This document shows, piece by piece, positions 50,797 to 58,227 of a stretch of DNA of 64,000 nucleotides. The DNA is from Segatella maculosa DSM 19339 = JCM 15638 (lineage in GTDB: Bacteria > Bacteroidota > Bacteroidia > Bacteroidales > Bacteroidaceae): positions 55,367-119,366 of the forward strand of contig NZ_KB908327.1 in assembly GCF_000382385.1 (NCBI RefSeq), read 5' to 3'. The position numbers and the translations under genes were made by a program. Every line of letters begins with the position of its first letter. Position 1 is the stretch's first letter. Below the pieces are notes generated by a model that was not told the DNA's origin, ran no database searches, and was given only the letters and a program-made list of their open reading frames with translations.

Positions 50797-51229
50797 AATT
50801 ATTGTCCTGTTTCATATAAATCACTTCTATTCCCGCCTTACGCAACAGGTCGATACCGTCTTCCAAACGATATTTCTCCCCATAGACCACACGCCTGATA
50901 CCTGCTTGGATAATAAGCTTGGCACATTCTATACAAGGCGATGCCGTCACGTAGAGCGTACTGCCGTCGCTATTGTTGTTGCTGCGTGCCAGTTTGGTTA
51001 TCGCGTTTGCTTCGGCATGCAACACGTAGGGGAAGGTGGCGTTGGCCTCATCTTCGCAAACGTTGTCGAAGCCGCTCGGCGTACCATTGTAGCCGTCGCT
51101 GATAATCGTTTTATCTTTTACGACCAAGGCACCGACCTGCCTGCGCTTGCAATAGGAGTTCTCTGCCCATATCTTTGACATGCGGAGATAGCGATGGTCC
51201 AGCTTTTTCTGTTTCTCTTCAACGGTCAT
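50777..51229 (-). CDS. Deoxycytidylate (dCMP) deaminase
   Basis: The 150-residue protein carries the zinc site of cytidine/dCMP deaminases: VLHAEANAITKL (His and catalytic Glu) and TASPCIECAKLIIQAG (two Cys). NGTPSGFDNVCEDEANATF is the substrate-loop region of ComEB/dCMP deaminases. It makes dUMP for thymidylate synthesis. It is coupled by overlap with the S41 protease gene. Confidence 0.92.
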   Translation of the reverse strand: MTVEEKQKKLDHRYLRMSKIWAENSYCKRRQVGALVVKDKTIISDGYNGTPSGFDNVCEDEANATFPYVLHAEANAITKLARSNNNSDGSTLYVTASPCIECAKLIIQAGIRRVVYGEKYRLEDGIDLLRKAGIEVIYMKQDNNYGAEEK

Positions 51230-51339
51230 ATCGTTATCATGTTTTATTTATCTCAAATCGGTCATTGGGACGTTTGCCACGGTGTGGTAAGTCTGCCGTC
51301 GTTTGCTTTGACGTTTGCCGAAGCTCGGCAAGGCTCCCG

Positions 51340-53418
51340 TCATTTGTCGCGACGTATTCCGTTCCGCTCCAACAAGGCATCTATGGTTGGTTCTTGTCCT
51401 CGGAAGCGTTTGTAGAGCGTCATCGGATGTTCTGTTCCACCACGCGAGAGGATGTTGTCGCGAAAGCTTTGTGCGGTCTTCCGGTCGAAGATGCCTTGCT
51501 TCTTGAACACGCTGAAGGCGTCGGCATCAAGCACTTCGGCCCATTTGTAGCTGTAGTAGCCGGCAGCATAGCCCCCTGCCATGATGTGGCTGAACTGCAC
51601 GGTCATGCAAGTATCGGGCAATTGTTCAAGGAGGATAGCCTTCTTCCACGCCTTCTTCTCAAACGGAATGATGGCCTCGTCGAATGGCTCTTTTTGGGTA
51701 TAGTAAGCCATATCAAGCAGTCCAAAACTCACTTGTCGCATGCAGGCATAAGCCGCCATGAAGTTACGGCTCTTGACAATACGCATTATTAGTTCGTCGG
51801 GGATTGGTTCTCCCGTTTGATAATGGAAAGCGAAAGTGCGCAGAAATGCTCTCTCTACCGCATAGTTCTCCATGAACTGTGACGGGAGTTCTACGAAATC
51901 CCACCACACATTGGTGCCACTGAGACTTTCGAAACGTGTGTTAGCAAACATGCCATGGAGCGAATGCCCAAACTCATGCAGGAAGGTTTCCACTTCGCTC
52001 AAAGTAAGCAAAGCCGGCTTGTCTGCCGTGGGTTTGGTAAAGTTCATCACCAAGCTGACGTGGGGACGGCTGTTACGCCCCTTGTGGTCTATCCACTGTC
52101 CTTTGAACTCCGTCATCCAAGCCCCTCCTTGCTTGCCCTTGCGAGGGTAGAAGTCCGCATAGAGCACCGCAAGAAAACTTCCGTCTTCGTCATAGACTTC
52201 GTAGGCCTTTACGTCAGGGTGATACACCGGTATTTCCGCATTGGGCTTGAAGCTGATGCCATAGAGTTTGGTGGCCAGCCCAAACACACCCTTGATGACA
52301 TTTGAAAGTTCGAAATACGGTCGGAGCATTTCGGCATCAAGGTCATACTTCTCTATTTGAAGCTTATGCGAATAATAACTGAAGTCCCACGGCATCATGT
52401 TGAAATCTTCTCCTTCGAGCTTTCGGGCAAGAGCCTCTACCTCTTTCACCTCGTTGACAGCTGTTGGTTTATAGGCATCGATAAGTTCATTCAACAGTTG
52501 ATAAACGTGGTCTACATTGCCGGCCATACGATGCTTCAACACGTAATCAGCATAAGTCTCAAAACCTAAAAGCTGTGCTATCTCGCGGCGTAGATTGACA
52601 AGTCGCTTGCAAATATCAAGATTGTTCTCGCTATTGTCATGCGTGCATTCCGTGTTGCGAGCCATGTACATCTGCTTACGCAGTTCGCGTTGCGTAGAAT
52701 AAGTCATAAAAGGATTAAAACTTGGAAAGTCAAGCGTAAAAATCCAGCCTTCCTTTTCTCTCTCCTTTGCAGTTTGCGCTGCGGAATTCTTTGCCGTCTC
52801 AGGCAGACCATCGAGCAGCTGTTCATCGGTGATATATAGTTCGTAAGCCTTTGTCTCTTTCAAAAGATTTTGCGAGAACTGTAAAGCCAACATACTTGCT
52901 TCTTCTGTTAGCTTACGTAACCGTTCCTTGCCCGCCGTATCTAATAGTGCACCGCTTCTGACAAAGCTGTCGTAACTCTTTTCCAGCAGCATCTGCTCTT
53001 CGGGAGTCAGTTCCCGATGGTGTTCATACACATATTTAACACGTTCAAAAAGTTGCTTGTTCAGACTGACATCATTGGAATGCTTTGTAAGAATAGGGCT
53101 CAGTTTTTGGGCAAGTGCATCAAGCTCGTCGTTTGTCTCTGCACTGAGCATACACGAAAAGACATTTGACACACGATCGAGCAAATCATAATAATGTTCT
53201 CCCTTCTCCAAATCAACACGTGCAATCGTATTCTCGAAAGTTGCTTCTTCCGGATCGTTAACTATTTTATCTATCTCTTCATCATCACGACGGATACCTT
53301 CCAAAAAGGCCTCTTCATAATCTACAGTCTGTATCTTGTCAAAGGGTACGGTATAATGCGGTGTACCATAGTCTTCGTAGAAAGGGTTACTTCTTTTTTT
53401 CTCTATATTTTCAGTCAT
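51340..53418 (-). CDS. dcp: M3-family zinc metallopeptidase (peptidyl-dipeptidase Dcp-like)
   Basis: The 692-residue protein has the gluzincin motif TFLHEFGHSLHGMFAN at about residue 480, followed by WWDFVELPSQFMENYA with the third zinc ligand Glu. IARVDLEKGEHYYDLLDRVS and NLDICKRLVNLRREIAQLLG fit the N-terminal helical domain of M3A peptidases. No signal peptide is seen, so it is probably cytoplasmic and degrades short peptides. It follows the Crp/Fnr gene by 15 nt. Confidence 0.92.
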   Translation of the reverse strand: MTENIEKKRSNPFYEDYGTPHYTVPFDKIQTVDYEEAFLEGIRRDDEEIDKIVNDPEEATFENTIARVDLEKGEHYYDLLDRVSNVFSCMLSAETNDELDALAQKLSPILTKHSNDVSLNKQLFERVKYVYEHHRELTPEEQMLLEKSYDSFVRSGALLDTAGKERLRKLTEEASMLALQFSQNLLKETKAYELYITDEQLLDGLPETAKNSAAQTAKEREKEGWIFTLDFPSFNPFMTYSTQRELRKQMYMARNTECTHDNSENNLDICKRLVNLRREIAQLLGFETYADYVLKHRMAGNVDHVYQLLNELIDAYKPTAVNEVKEVEALARKLEGEDFNMMPWDFSYYSHKLQIEKYDLDAEMLRPYFELSNVIKGVFGLATKLYGISFKPNAEIPVYHPDVKAYEVYDEDGSFLAVLYADFYPRKGKQGGAWMTEFKGQWIDHKGRNSRPHVSLVMNFTKPTADKPALLTLSEVETFLHEFGHSLHGMFANTRFESLSGTNVWWDFVELPSQFMENYAVERAFLRTFAFHYQTGEPIPDELIMRIVKSRNFMAAYACMRQVSFGLLDMAYYTQKEPFDEAIIPFEKKAWKKAILLEQLPDTCMTVQFSHIMAGGYAAGYYSYKWAEVLDADAFSVFKKQGIFDRKTAQSFRDNILSRGGTEHPMTLYKRFRGQEPTIDALLERNGIRRDK

Positions 53419-53433
53419 ACTTGATATTGTTAT

Positions 53434-54120
53434 TTATTGTTGGATATATTGTAGTGCCACCTCTAATCTCTCTATGTCGATATAGTTACGTCTGAGCGCC
53501 ACGACACCATTTTCTTCAAGATGGTTCAAAGCCTTGGATATGTCTAAGCGACTGTCGTTAAGTTCCAAGGCCAATTGCCTCATCTTGATTTTGACAGTCT
53601 TTTTCCCTGCCGGACGCAGACAACGATCTGCAATGAAACGTATAACCCTCCCTTCGAGACTTTCCGGATATCGTCTGAGGAGCATTCGTTCATTCTTTTG
53701 GGCATAGGTGGAAAGCATATTCAGGAGATTAATCCTGAAAATCATATACGCATCACTGAGCCGCATGACCTCATCCTTTTCCACGCAAAGGATATTACAA
53801 ACCGTCAGTGTTTTGAACGTTTTTGTAAAACGCTGTGTCAATCCAAACAGACGCTCAGGTTGTAATAACTCCGGTGCTACAAGTTCTTCTTTGATTTGAT
53901 AACCATGACTGGCTGAAGTCGTAATGACCTCTATCTGCCCGTTTAGAAGAAAATGCAGTCTGTTGCATATATCGTTCTCGCTCACGATGTCCTTTCCAGC
54001 TTCAATCTTATGAAAGCCGAACTTCGTATGGGCAACGACCTCCTCCAAGTCTGCTTTGCCCAGTCCTTGGAACAAAGGCAGACCTAACAGTTTCGTATAA
54101 AGTTGTAGGTCGTTTCCCAT
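53434..54120 (-). CDS. Crp/Fnr-family transcriptional regulator
   Basis: The 228-residue protein has an N-terminal cyclic-nucleotide-binding-type beta roll (KIEAGKDIVSENDICNRLHF, LLNGQIEVITTSASHG) and a C-terminal winged helix (MRQLALELNDSRLDISKALN, HLEENGVVALRRNYIDIERL). There is no N-terminal Fe-S cysteine cluster, so it is not an oxygen-sensing Fnr of the classical kind. It lies between apbE and dcp in the long operon; targets are unknown. Confidence 0.88.
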   Translation of the reverse strand: MGNDLQLYTKLLGLPLFQGLGKADLEEVVAHTKFGFHKIEAGKDIVSENDICNRLHFLLNGQIEVITTSASHGYQIKEELVAPELLQPERLFGLTQRFTKTFKTLTVCNILCVEKDEVMRLSDAYMIFRINLLNMLSTYAQKNERMLLRRYPESLEGRVIRFIADRCLRPAGKKTVKIKMRQLALELNDSRLDISKALNHLEENGVVALRRNYIDIERLEVALQYIQQ

Positions 54121-54126
54121 TTCTCT

Positions 54127-55158
54127 TTATTTTTCCACTTTCTTCTTTAAAGAAGATGAATACCAAACATTCATCTTCCCATCTTTGTCTGCATAGATAA
54201 AGTATGCCATCAGTTCGGGATGTTGCGCTAATACAGCCTTGGCTCTCTCAACACCCAGCACCATGAAGGCTGTGGCATAACCATCGGCTTCTGCACAGCT
54301 GTTAGCCAATACAGTCGAGGATAGCAGACTATGCTGCACGGGATACCCTGTGCGTGGGTCAATGGTATGAGCAAACTTCTTTCCTTTTCTATAATAGAAG
54401 TTTCGATAATTACCACTGGTTGCCATGGCTTTATCCGTCACGTTCAAAACTGTCTGGAGTTCTTGGTTGGTATTGAGATTGTCATCACTCGGTTTTGTTA
54501 CACCAATCTTCCATGGCAAGCGCTGTTCGCTTAATCCACTGGTAACAATCTCCCCGCCAATCTCTATCATGTAGTTTTTAATGTCATGGCGACGCATCAC
54601 CTTAGCTACCATATCACTCCCATAGCCCTTAGCTATCGCACTGAAATCGAGCATGAGATTCTTATGATTGGTAGAGACTATTGTCTTCTTCCCTACATTA
54701 TCTATATTAATATAGTGCATACCTACCAGTTTGCGAAGACTGTCTACTTGTTGTGGCGTGGGCATCTGTTGATGCTTGAAACCAAATCCCCATGCATTGA
54801 CCAAAGGAGCTACAGTAATATCAAAAGCACCGCCAGTCTCTCTATTGATTGTTTGCGAAAGTGTGAGCACTTCCATGAACATTCTGTCGGCTTCTATTCT
54901 CTTGCCCCGATTAAAAGCCGAAACGGTCGATTGCTTATTGAACATCGAGAACGTGGCATCAACTTTATTCAACTCTGCAACAATCTCTTCGTTCAAGTCC
55001 TTGTCATACTGATAGGTCGCATGATAAACCGTTCCAAAGATAAAACCTTCATTATGCTGATAAGGCATATCCCGCTGCTGTTTGATAACAAAGACCGTCC
55101 CTATGATCAGAAAGACAAGGAAAGTGGCCTTGATGTATGTCTTCTTTCCTTTTCTCAT
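54127..55158 (-). CDS. apbE: FAD:protein FMN transferase
   Basis: The 343-residue protein has one N-terminal hydrophobic anchor (ATFLVFLIIGTVFVIK) and the ApbE core: DVTVAPLVNAWGFGF-like segment (DITVAPLVNAWGFGFKHQQ), LDFSAIAKGYGSDMVAKVM, YMIEIGGEIVTSGLS and HTIDPRTGYPVQHSLLSSTV. It transfers FMN from FAD to Ser/Thr of Nqr or Rnf subunits on the outer side of the inner membrane. It overlaps the upstream gene by 4 nt. Confidence 0.93.
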   Translation of the reverse strand: MRKGKKTYIKATFLVFLIIGTVFVIKQQRDMPYQHNEGFIFGTVYHATYQYDKDLNEEIVAELNKVDATFSMFNKQSTVSAFNRGKRIEADRMFMEVLTLSQTINRETGGAFDITVAPLVNAWGFGFKHQQMPTPQQVDSLRKLVGMHYINIDNVGKKTIVSTNHKNLMLDFSAIAKGYGSDMVAKVMRRHDIKNYMIEIGGEIVTSGLSEQRLPWKIGVTKPSDDNLNTNQELQTVLNVTDKAMATSGNYRNFYYRKGKKFAHTIDPRTGYPVQHSLLSSTVLANSCAEADGYATAFMVLGVERAKAVLAQHPELMAYFIYADKDGKMNVWYSSSLKKKVEK

Positions 55159-55847
55159 AATTCCACTATCAAATTATACTCGCCTCCAAGCCAGCTATTA
55201 CCATTTCTGCCATAGCCGGGAACAAACCACGGTTCACCGATTTCATCATGGCTGTGATAGAGACGTCGCTTGTAACGCACACTCCAACCCATTCTCAACG
55301 GTCCCCAAATCTTGGCGTCAATGGAGAACGCAAACTCCAACCAATGATAACCGGCTTTCTGACGATGGGCAGCAATGTCTATCTTATCCCCCCATATCGG
55401 GTCTGTAATGTCACGACCGTCCACATCGTATTTGAAAGAAGTGTAGGCATATCTCAATCCACCATAGATACGATAGATATCATGCTTGTTCTTGCTCAGG
55501 TTCCAATCCATACCTATTCTTCCGTAGGGTGCATTCGTCTTGTATGCCATCTTCGTGGAAATATCCTTGGCATCTGCTTTCCCATAGCCCAATTCAATAA
55601 TTGGGAACCATTTGTCTTTCAAGTTTACCCGCAATGCTGCCTGATATTGTCCATAATCACCAAAGACCAACTGTGCCGGCCCTACCACGTCTGTCGACAC
55701 GGCGACTCCTCGGAACAAAGGCACCGTGTCTCGTTCGGCAACGACCATCTTCTTCTTTTGCTGTGCTCCAACAGACAGTGGCAACACGAGCAGCAGACTA
55801 ATTACCAGTGTTCTTGAAATAGATGAGGAATGTGCTCTTTGTAACAT
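55155..55847 (-). CDS. Exported beta-rich protein, DUF6048-like
   Basis: The 230-residue protein has a signal peptide (ISRTLVISLLLVLPLSVGAQ) and a mature part with alternating strands and many aromatics (FGDYGQYQAALRVNLKDKWF, IYRIYGGLRYAYTSFKYDV, GPLRMGWSVRYKRRLYHSHD), suggesting a small outer-membrane barrel. From memory it matches DUF6048, which in Bacteroidales sits next to a DUF6452 lipoprotein as here (overlap 50 nt). The function is unknown. Confidence 0.8.
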   Translation of the reverse strand: MLQRAHSSSISRTLVISLLLVLPLSVGAQQKKKMVVAERDTVPLFRGVAVSTDVVGPAQLVFGDYGQYQAALRVNLKDKWFPIIELGYGKADAKDISTKMAYKTNAPYGRIGMDWNLSKNKHDIYRIYGGLRYAYTSFKYDVDGRDITDPIWGDKIDIAAHRQKAGYHWLEFAFSIDAKIWGPLRMGWSVRYKRRLYHSHDEIGEPWFVPGYGRNGNSWLGGEYNLIVEL

Positions 55848-56280
55848 TGTTTGTCACATTTGGATGATTGATAATTACAGAATCAATTGCATGTCGGGTG
55901 CAGTTCACGTCAGTTATACGATGAAAGAAGACAGGGTTACAATCTACCGACTCGAAATGCGGCTCATTGGTCTTCGACACTTTCAACGTGTCTTTGCTTA
56001 CCTGCGAGCCACTCTTTATCTCAATATAAAAGGTGTCAATAGGCCGCCGGTAGCTCATCGGAAGTTCAAAGCTGTCCGTCTTCTCGGCCTTGTTGATAAT
56101 GACCGAGTCGTTTCCATCGCCCAAATCGGCTGCTATTGTCAATGTCTTATTGAGTGTCTTCACCTCGCCCGCCAATTTATATTTGGCATAGACGCGATTA
56201 TTGAGTGGGCAGTCTATCGTAGAGCAACCCAAGACAATAAGAACCATTGCCAACAGGCCTGTAAAATACGTTTTTTTCAT
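55798..56280 (-). CDS. Lipoprotein, DUF6452-like
   Basis: The 160-residue protein has a lipoprotein signal (TGLLAMVLIVLGC, lipobox VLGC). The mature part is beta-rich (YKLAGEVKTLNKTLTIAADL, RPIDTFYIEIKSGSQVSKDT) with cysteine pairs (CPLNN, CNPVFFHRITDVNC). The pairing with the barrel-like protein encoded next suggests the two act together at the outer membrane. Its family name is from memory and the role is unknown. Confidence 0.78.
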   Translation of the reverse strand: MKKTYFTGLLAMVLIVLGCSTIDCPLNNRVYAKYKLAGEVKTLNKTLTIAADLGDGNDSVIINKAEKTDSFELPMSYRRPIDTFYIEIKSGSQVSKDTLKVSKTNEPHFESVDCNPVFFHRITDVNCTRHAIDSVIINHPNVTNNVTKSTFLIYFKNTGN

Positions 56281-56299
56281 TCTGTATAAAAGAGAAACA

Positions 56300-57250
56300 T
56301 TAAATCTTCTTTTCTATTTGATAATCGTTTCGGTTCGGGCTCTGTCGGCTGATCAAATCCCCAAGGAAGCCGGCCAAGAAGAACTGACTGCCAAGGAGCA
56401 TCGTCGTTAAGGCGATGAAGAAATAAGGCGAGTCGGTGATGAGCCGCTGCGGGATATGGTTGAGCAAAGCATAGGCCTTGTCTGCACCGATACAGATAAC
56501 GGCGACGAAGCCGATGAAGAACATCACGCTACCCAGAAAACCGAACACGTGCATCGGCTTCTTACCGAAATTGCTCAGGAACCACAGTGTGATCAAGTCA
56601 AGATAACCATTGAAGAAGCGGTTCAGTCCGAACTTGCTCTTGCCATATTTGCGCGACTGATGGTGCACGACCTTCTCTCCGATCTTGTCGAAGCCCGCAT
56701 TCTTTGCCAGATAAGGGATATAGCGATGCATCTCGCCATACACTTCGATGTTCTTCACAACGGCCTTCTTGTAGGCTTTCAGTCCGCAGTTGAAGTCGTG
56801 CAGGTTGTGAATACCGCTGATCTTGCGTGCCGTAGCATTGAAAAGCTTGGTAGGCAACGTCTTCGACAAGGGGTCGTAGCGCTTTTGCTTGTATCCCGAG
56901 ACCAAATCGTAACCCTCCTCCATAATCATGCGATACAATTCGGGTATCTCGTCGGGAGAGTCCTGCAAATCGGCATCCATCGTGATGACGACATCGCCTT
57001 CGGCCTCGGCAAACCCGCAATAAAGTGCAGGGCTCTTGCCATAATTACGGCGAAACTTGATGCCCTTCACGTTCGGGTCTTTCTTCACCAAGTCTTCAAT
57101 CACATCCCACGAGCGGTCGGTACTGCCGTCGTTCACGAAGACAATCTCATAACTAAACTTATGCTCCTCCATTACACGCTTGATCCACGCGTGCAGTTCG
57201 GGCAGGGATTCTTCCTCGTTATACAGAGGTATGACAACTGTTATATCCAT
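56300..57250 (-). CDS. GtrB/DPM1-like family 2 glycosyltransferase with two C-terminal TM helices
   Basis: From the ATG at 57250 (MDITVVIPLYNEEESLPELH) the product is about 316 residues. GT2 motifs are VFVNDGSTDRSWDVI, GVKGIKF-like region and TMDADLQDSPDEIPELYRMI with the DxD. Two C-terminal helices (VFGFLGSVMFFIGFVAVICI, FFIALTTMLLGSQFFLAGFL) are typical of polyprenyl-phosphate glycosyltransferases such as GtrB and ArnC. It probably makes a polyprenyl-phosphate sugar for glycan modification. It overlaps the DUF4199 gene by 16 nt. Confidence 0.88.
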   Translation of the reverse strand: MDITVVIPLYNEEESLPELHAWIKRVMEEHKFSYEIVFVNDGSTDRSWDVIEDLVKKDPNVKGIKFRRNYGKSPALYCGFAEAEGDVVITMDADLQDSPDEIPELYRMIMEEGYDLVSGYKQKRYDPLSKTLPTKLFNATARKISGIHNLHDFNCGLKAYKKAVVKNIEVYGEMHRYIPYLAKNAGFDKIGEKVVHHQSRKYGKSKFGLNRFFNGYLDLITLWFLSNFGKKPMHVFGFLGSVMFFIGFVAVICIGADKAYALLNHIPQRLITDSPYFFIALTTMLLGSQFFLAGFLGDLISRQSPNRNDYQIEKKI

Positions 57251-57264
57251 GATTCCAAAATAAA

Positions 57265-57780
57265 TCAACGTTTGAGTTTTGCGAAAGCGGCAATGAAGAC
57301 CGAGCATACCCAGCCCACCAGCGTGCCATAAACAGCAAATGCGAAAGCTATCTCCAACGGTTTGAGCTCCGACAGCAGGCCAAGCGCAGCCGTGAGTTCT
57401 TCGGTGCTGATGCCGCTCCGGTTATACAGAGGCGTCAATTGGATAACCATCGTATTAATGATTCCCAAGAACCTGCCATTGTCAATGAAACGAAAATAAA
57501 CGAACAAGGCCACACCGAACAGGAGCGAGGCATAGAAGAACGTGTAAATGCAATAGACCAGCGCCTTGCGATAGCTCATCACGCCCTCGAGCGCATAGTT
57601 GCGGAACCGAATCATCCGCCACGCCACAAAGAACGGGGTGGAAAGCATGAGCATTCCGCCGACGTCTGACGAAGGCGCATAAACAACCGTGGCAAAGGTG
57701 ACAATCCACAACATGCTCAAGAACACGCCGTCTTGTCTTGCAAATGCCTTCGTCTGCGTAATGGCATTAAAATCTATCAT
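57265..57780 (-). CDS. DUF4199-family membrane protein
   Basis: From the ATG at 57780 (MIDFNAITQTKAFARQDGVF) the product is 171 residues with four hydrophobic segments (LSMLWIVTFATVVYAPSS, MLMLSTPFFVAWRMI, ALVYCIYTFFYASLLFGVAL, EIAFAFAVYGTLVGWVCSVF). DUF4199 proteins commonly precede a GT2 gene of this type in Bacteroidetes, as seen here. It is the first gene of the long minus-strand operon. Its function is unknown. Confidence 0.82.
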   Translation of the reverse strand: MIDFNAITQTKAFARQDGVFLSMLWIVTFATVVYAPSSDVGGMLMLSTPFFVAWRMIRFRNYALEGVMSYRKALVYCIYTFFYASLLFGVALFVYFRFIDNGRFLGIINTMVIQLTPLYNRSGISTEELTAALGLLSELKPLEIAFAFAVYGTLVGWVCSVFIAAFAKLKR

Positions 57781-57808
57781 CAACCGAAATTTATGTTTAT
57801 AAACAATG

Positions 57809-57816
57809 CAAAGGTA
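57809..57816 (-). promoter_or_regulatory. -7 element TACCTTTG of the long minus-strand operon
   Basis: The minus-strand TACCTTTG lies about 30 nt upstream of the DUF4199 ATG at 57780. The -33 element is not clear. It would drive the eleven-gene operon down to 47881. Confidence 0.55.
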
Positions 57817-57983
57817 ACGTTTTTCCACCATATACTTACATCTCGCCTTTACTTTTTGCCTTATTTTACTTTTTTCTACGATGCCAAACCACGGCACAGC
57901 CCCGCGGCACGACGGCATGATTACCGCCCACGACACGACCATTCTCCGCCATACGACACGACCTCACAGTTTTCGGGTTTTCA

Positions 57984-58121
57984 TACCAAACTGCTGGGCA
58001 GCGTCGTACCCAGCTGTTGGGTAGGTCGGTACCCAGCTGCTGGGTAGGTGAGGATATATTCGCTGGGTAGGCTCATACCCAGCAGCTGGGTAGAACGACA
58101 CACAGCAGCTGGGTGCAGAAC
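57984..58121. repeat. Array E2: six 23-bp units with ACCCAGCTGCTGGGT palindromes
   Basis: Units start at 57984, 58007, 58030, 58053, 58076 and 58099, exactly 23 bp apart. The consensus is TACCCAGCTGCTGGGTAGGT plus CGG. The unit at 58053 (GATATATTCGCTGGGTA) has lost the left arm, and the same defective unit sits in array E1. The array lies between the divergent DUF4199 operon and mutS2. The rest of the gap (57817-57983) shows nothing recognisable. Confidence 0.92.
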
Positions 58122-58176
58122 ATGCCATTCGCAGGGGAGAAAACACAAGCCACTGAACGAATAGGCGAGGACTTAT

Positions 58177-58208
58177 TTTGCCGTGCTGACATTATTTTAT
58201 TACCTTTG
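58177..58208 (+). promoter_or_regulatory. Promoter of mutS2
   Basis: TTTG (58177-58180), a 20-nt spacer and TACCTTTG (58201-58208) match the Bacteroidetes consensus. The mutS2 ATG is 20 nt further on. Confidence 0.78.
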
Positions 58209-58227
58209 CAGCCGATAAAATGCAGTT

